Of a stretch of 64,000 nt of DNA, positions 63,661 to 64,000 are shown in pieces. Position 1 is the first letter of the stretch. Every line of letters begins with the position of its first letter. The DNA comes from Chlorobiota bacterium (GTDB taxonomy: Bacteria; Bacteroidota; Bacteroidia; Bacteroidales; Marinilabiliaceae): the NCBI GenBank assembly GCA_013153405.1, contig JAADEM010000002.1:1-64000 (forward strand). Reading direction: 5' to 3'. Position numbers and translations under genes: made by a program. Under the pieces are notes generated by a model that did not search any database, was not told where the DNA came from, and saw only the letters and a program-made list of their open reading frames with translations.

Positions 63661-64000
63661 TTCACCACATTTTTATAGTGCTCATATCTCTCAAGAATAT
63701 CGTTCACATAATAATAAGGTTCCTCACCACGACAATATCCAAACTTAACAACAGGATCGTTATAATATTTGGGCTTGGATTTATTCAGCAGAAAAAAATC
63801 AACATTACCATCCCATTTAGCAGGGTCTTTTCCATATTTTTCAGCAAGTCGCATAGCATCCTGTACATGCCCTAGTCCTACATTATACGAAGCAAGAACG
63901 AACTTGATACGCTCTTCAGGGTCCGGCACATCTTTTTTCAGGTGTTCATCAAGCCATTTAAGAAATTTAAGTCCACCCTGAATATTATCAACCGGAGAAT
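63657..64000 (-). CDS. MltF-like lytic transglycosylase, C-terminal part (cut by window edge)
   Basis: The C-terminal 113 or so residues of a protein that continues past the right edge. The visible part is the second half of an SLT transglycosylase domain: SPVDNIQGGLKFLKWL, then FVLASYNVGLGHVQDAM (the equivalent of the AAYNxGxGxV motif). A C-terminal tail, KPKYYNDPVVKFGYCRGEEP, follows. This tail and the missing LysM are typical of the MltF group, whose N terminus is a solute-binding-like domain; that part would lie outside the window. Its stop overlaps the Nudix gene stop by four bases. Confidence 0.85.
   Translation of the reverse strand, partial: SPVDNIQGGLKFLKWLDEHLKKDVPDPEERIKFVLASYNVGLGHVQDAMRLAEKYGKDPAKWDGNVDFFLLNKSKPKYYNDPVVKFGYCRGEEPYYYVNDILERYEHYKNVVN

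Overview
The window is one contiguous piece of a low-GC bacterial chromosome from the phylum Bacteroidota, most likely a marine or sediment member of the Bacteroidales/Marinilabiliales type (the rank below phylum is inference). Support: a secreted nuclease ends in a type IX secretion sorting domain; several genes belong to families largely confined to this phylum (DUF4837, DUF4783, DUF5686, S46 peptidase, the hybrid propeller/Y_Y_Y sensor kinase); many upstream regions carry the Bacteroidota promoter form TTTG or TTGG, about 18-21 bases, then TAnnTTTG; and almost every signal peptidase I substrate starts with Gln after the predicted cut. There are 49 protein genes (one cut by the right edge), two tRNA genes (Arg-CCG and a probable initiator Met), no rRNA, no CRISPR array and no recognisable transposase or phage gene.

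Layout. 0-10 kb: Hsp20 with an unusually strong Shine-Dalgarno and a palindrome-rich upstream region, an orphan propeller sensor kinase, and an RND efflux operon (TolC, adaptor, pump) with a repeat element lying between adaptor and pump. 10-15 kb: a respiratory cluster of octaheme TPR cytochrome c, Rieske protein with a twin-arginine signal, and a fused b6-type cytochrome b. 15-18 kb: APC permease fused to two Usp domains, hemerythrin, tRNA-Arg. 18-24.2 kb: a minus-strand cell-envelope block (M23 peptidase, Dxr, RseP, TatA, MltD-like transglycosylase, DUF4837 lipoprotein). 24-34 kb: initiator tRNA, T9SS nuclease, radical SAM/glycosyltransferase pair, an Ig-like lipoprotein/thiamine-binding/DUF3108 operon, HAD phosphatase and MetA. 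34-45 kb: RNase R, MORN-like protein, CysS, glutaminyl cyclase, RNase HII, S46 peptidase, CE2-like esterase, RDD protein. 45-64 kb: a giant NtrY-like kinase, RlmH, DUF4783-NadC-VOC operon, transglutaminase lipoprotein, ValS, an RRM protein, DUF5686 protein, aminotransferase, FtsX-like permease, CoA-type Nudix hydrolase and the end of an MltF-like transglycosylase.

Most genes are housekeeping or envelope functions. The less ordinary material is (i) a family of at least three non-coding elements of about 290-360 bp with GAGGATGT-type terminal inverted repeats, whose internal hairpins differ in sequence but keep their fold, plus two smaller elements near 60.8-61.0 kb; (ii) the Rieske/cytochrome b/octaheme cluster, which looks like a variant quinol-oxidising complex; (iii) the near-universal Gln at position +1 of exported proteins in a window that also encodes a glutaminyl cyclase; and (iv) paired GACA-N3-TGTC palindromes upstream of hsp20. 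All names rest on motif reading alone; no database search was possible.
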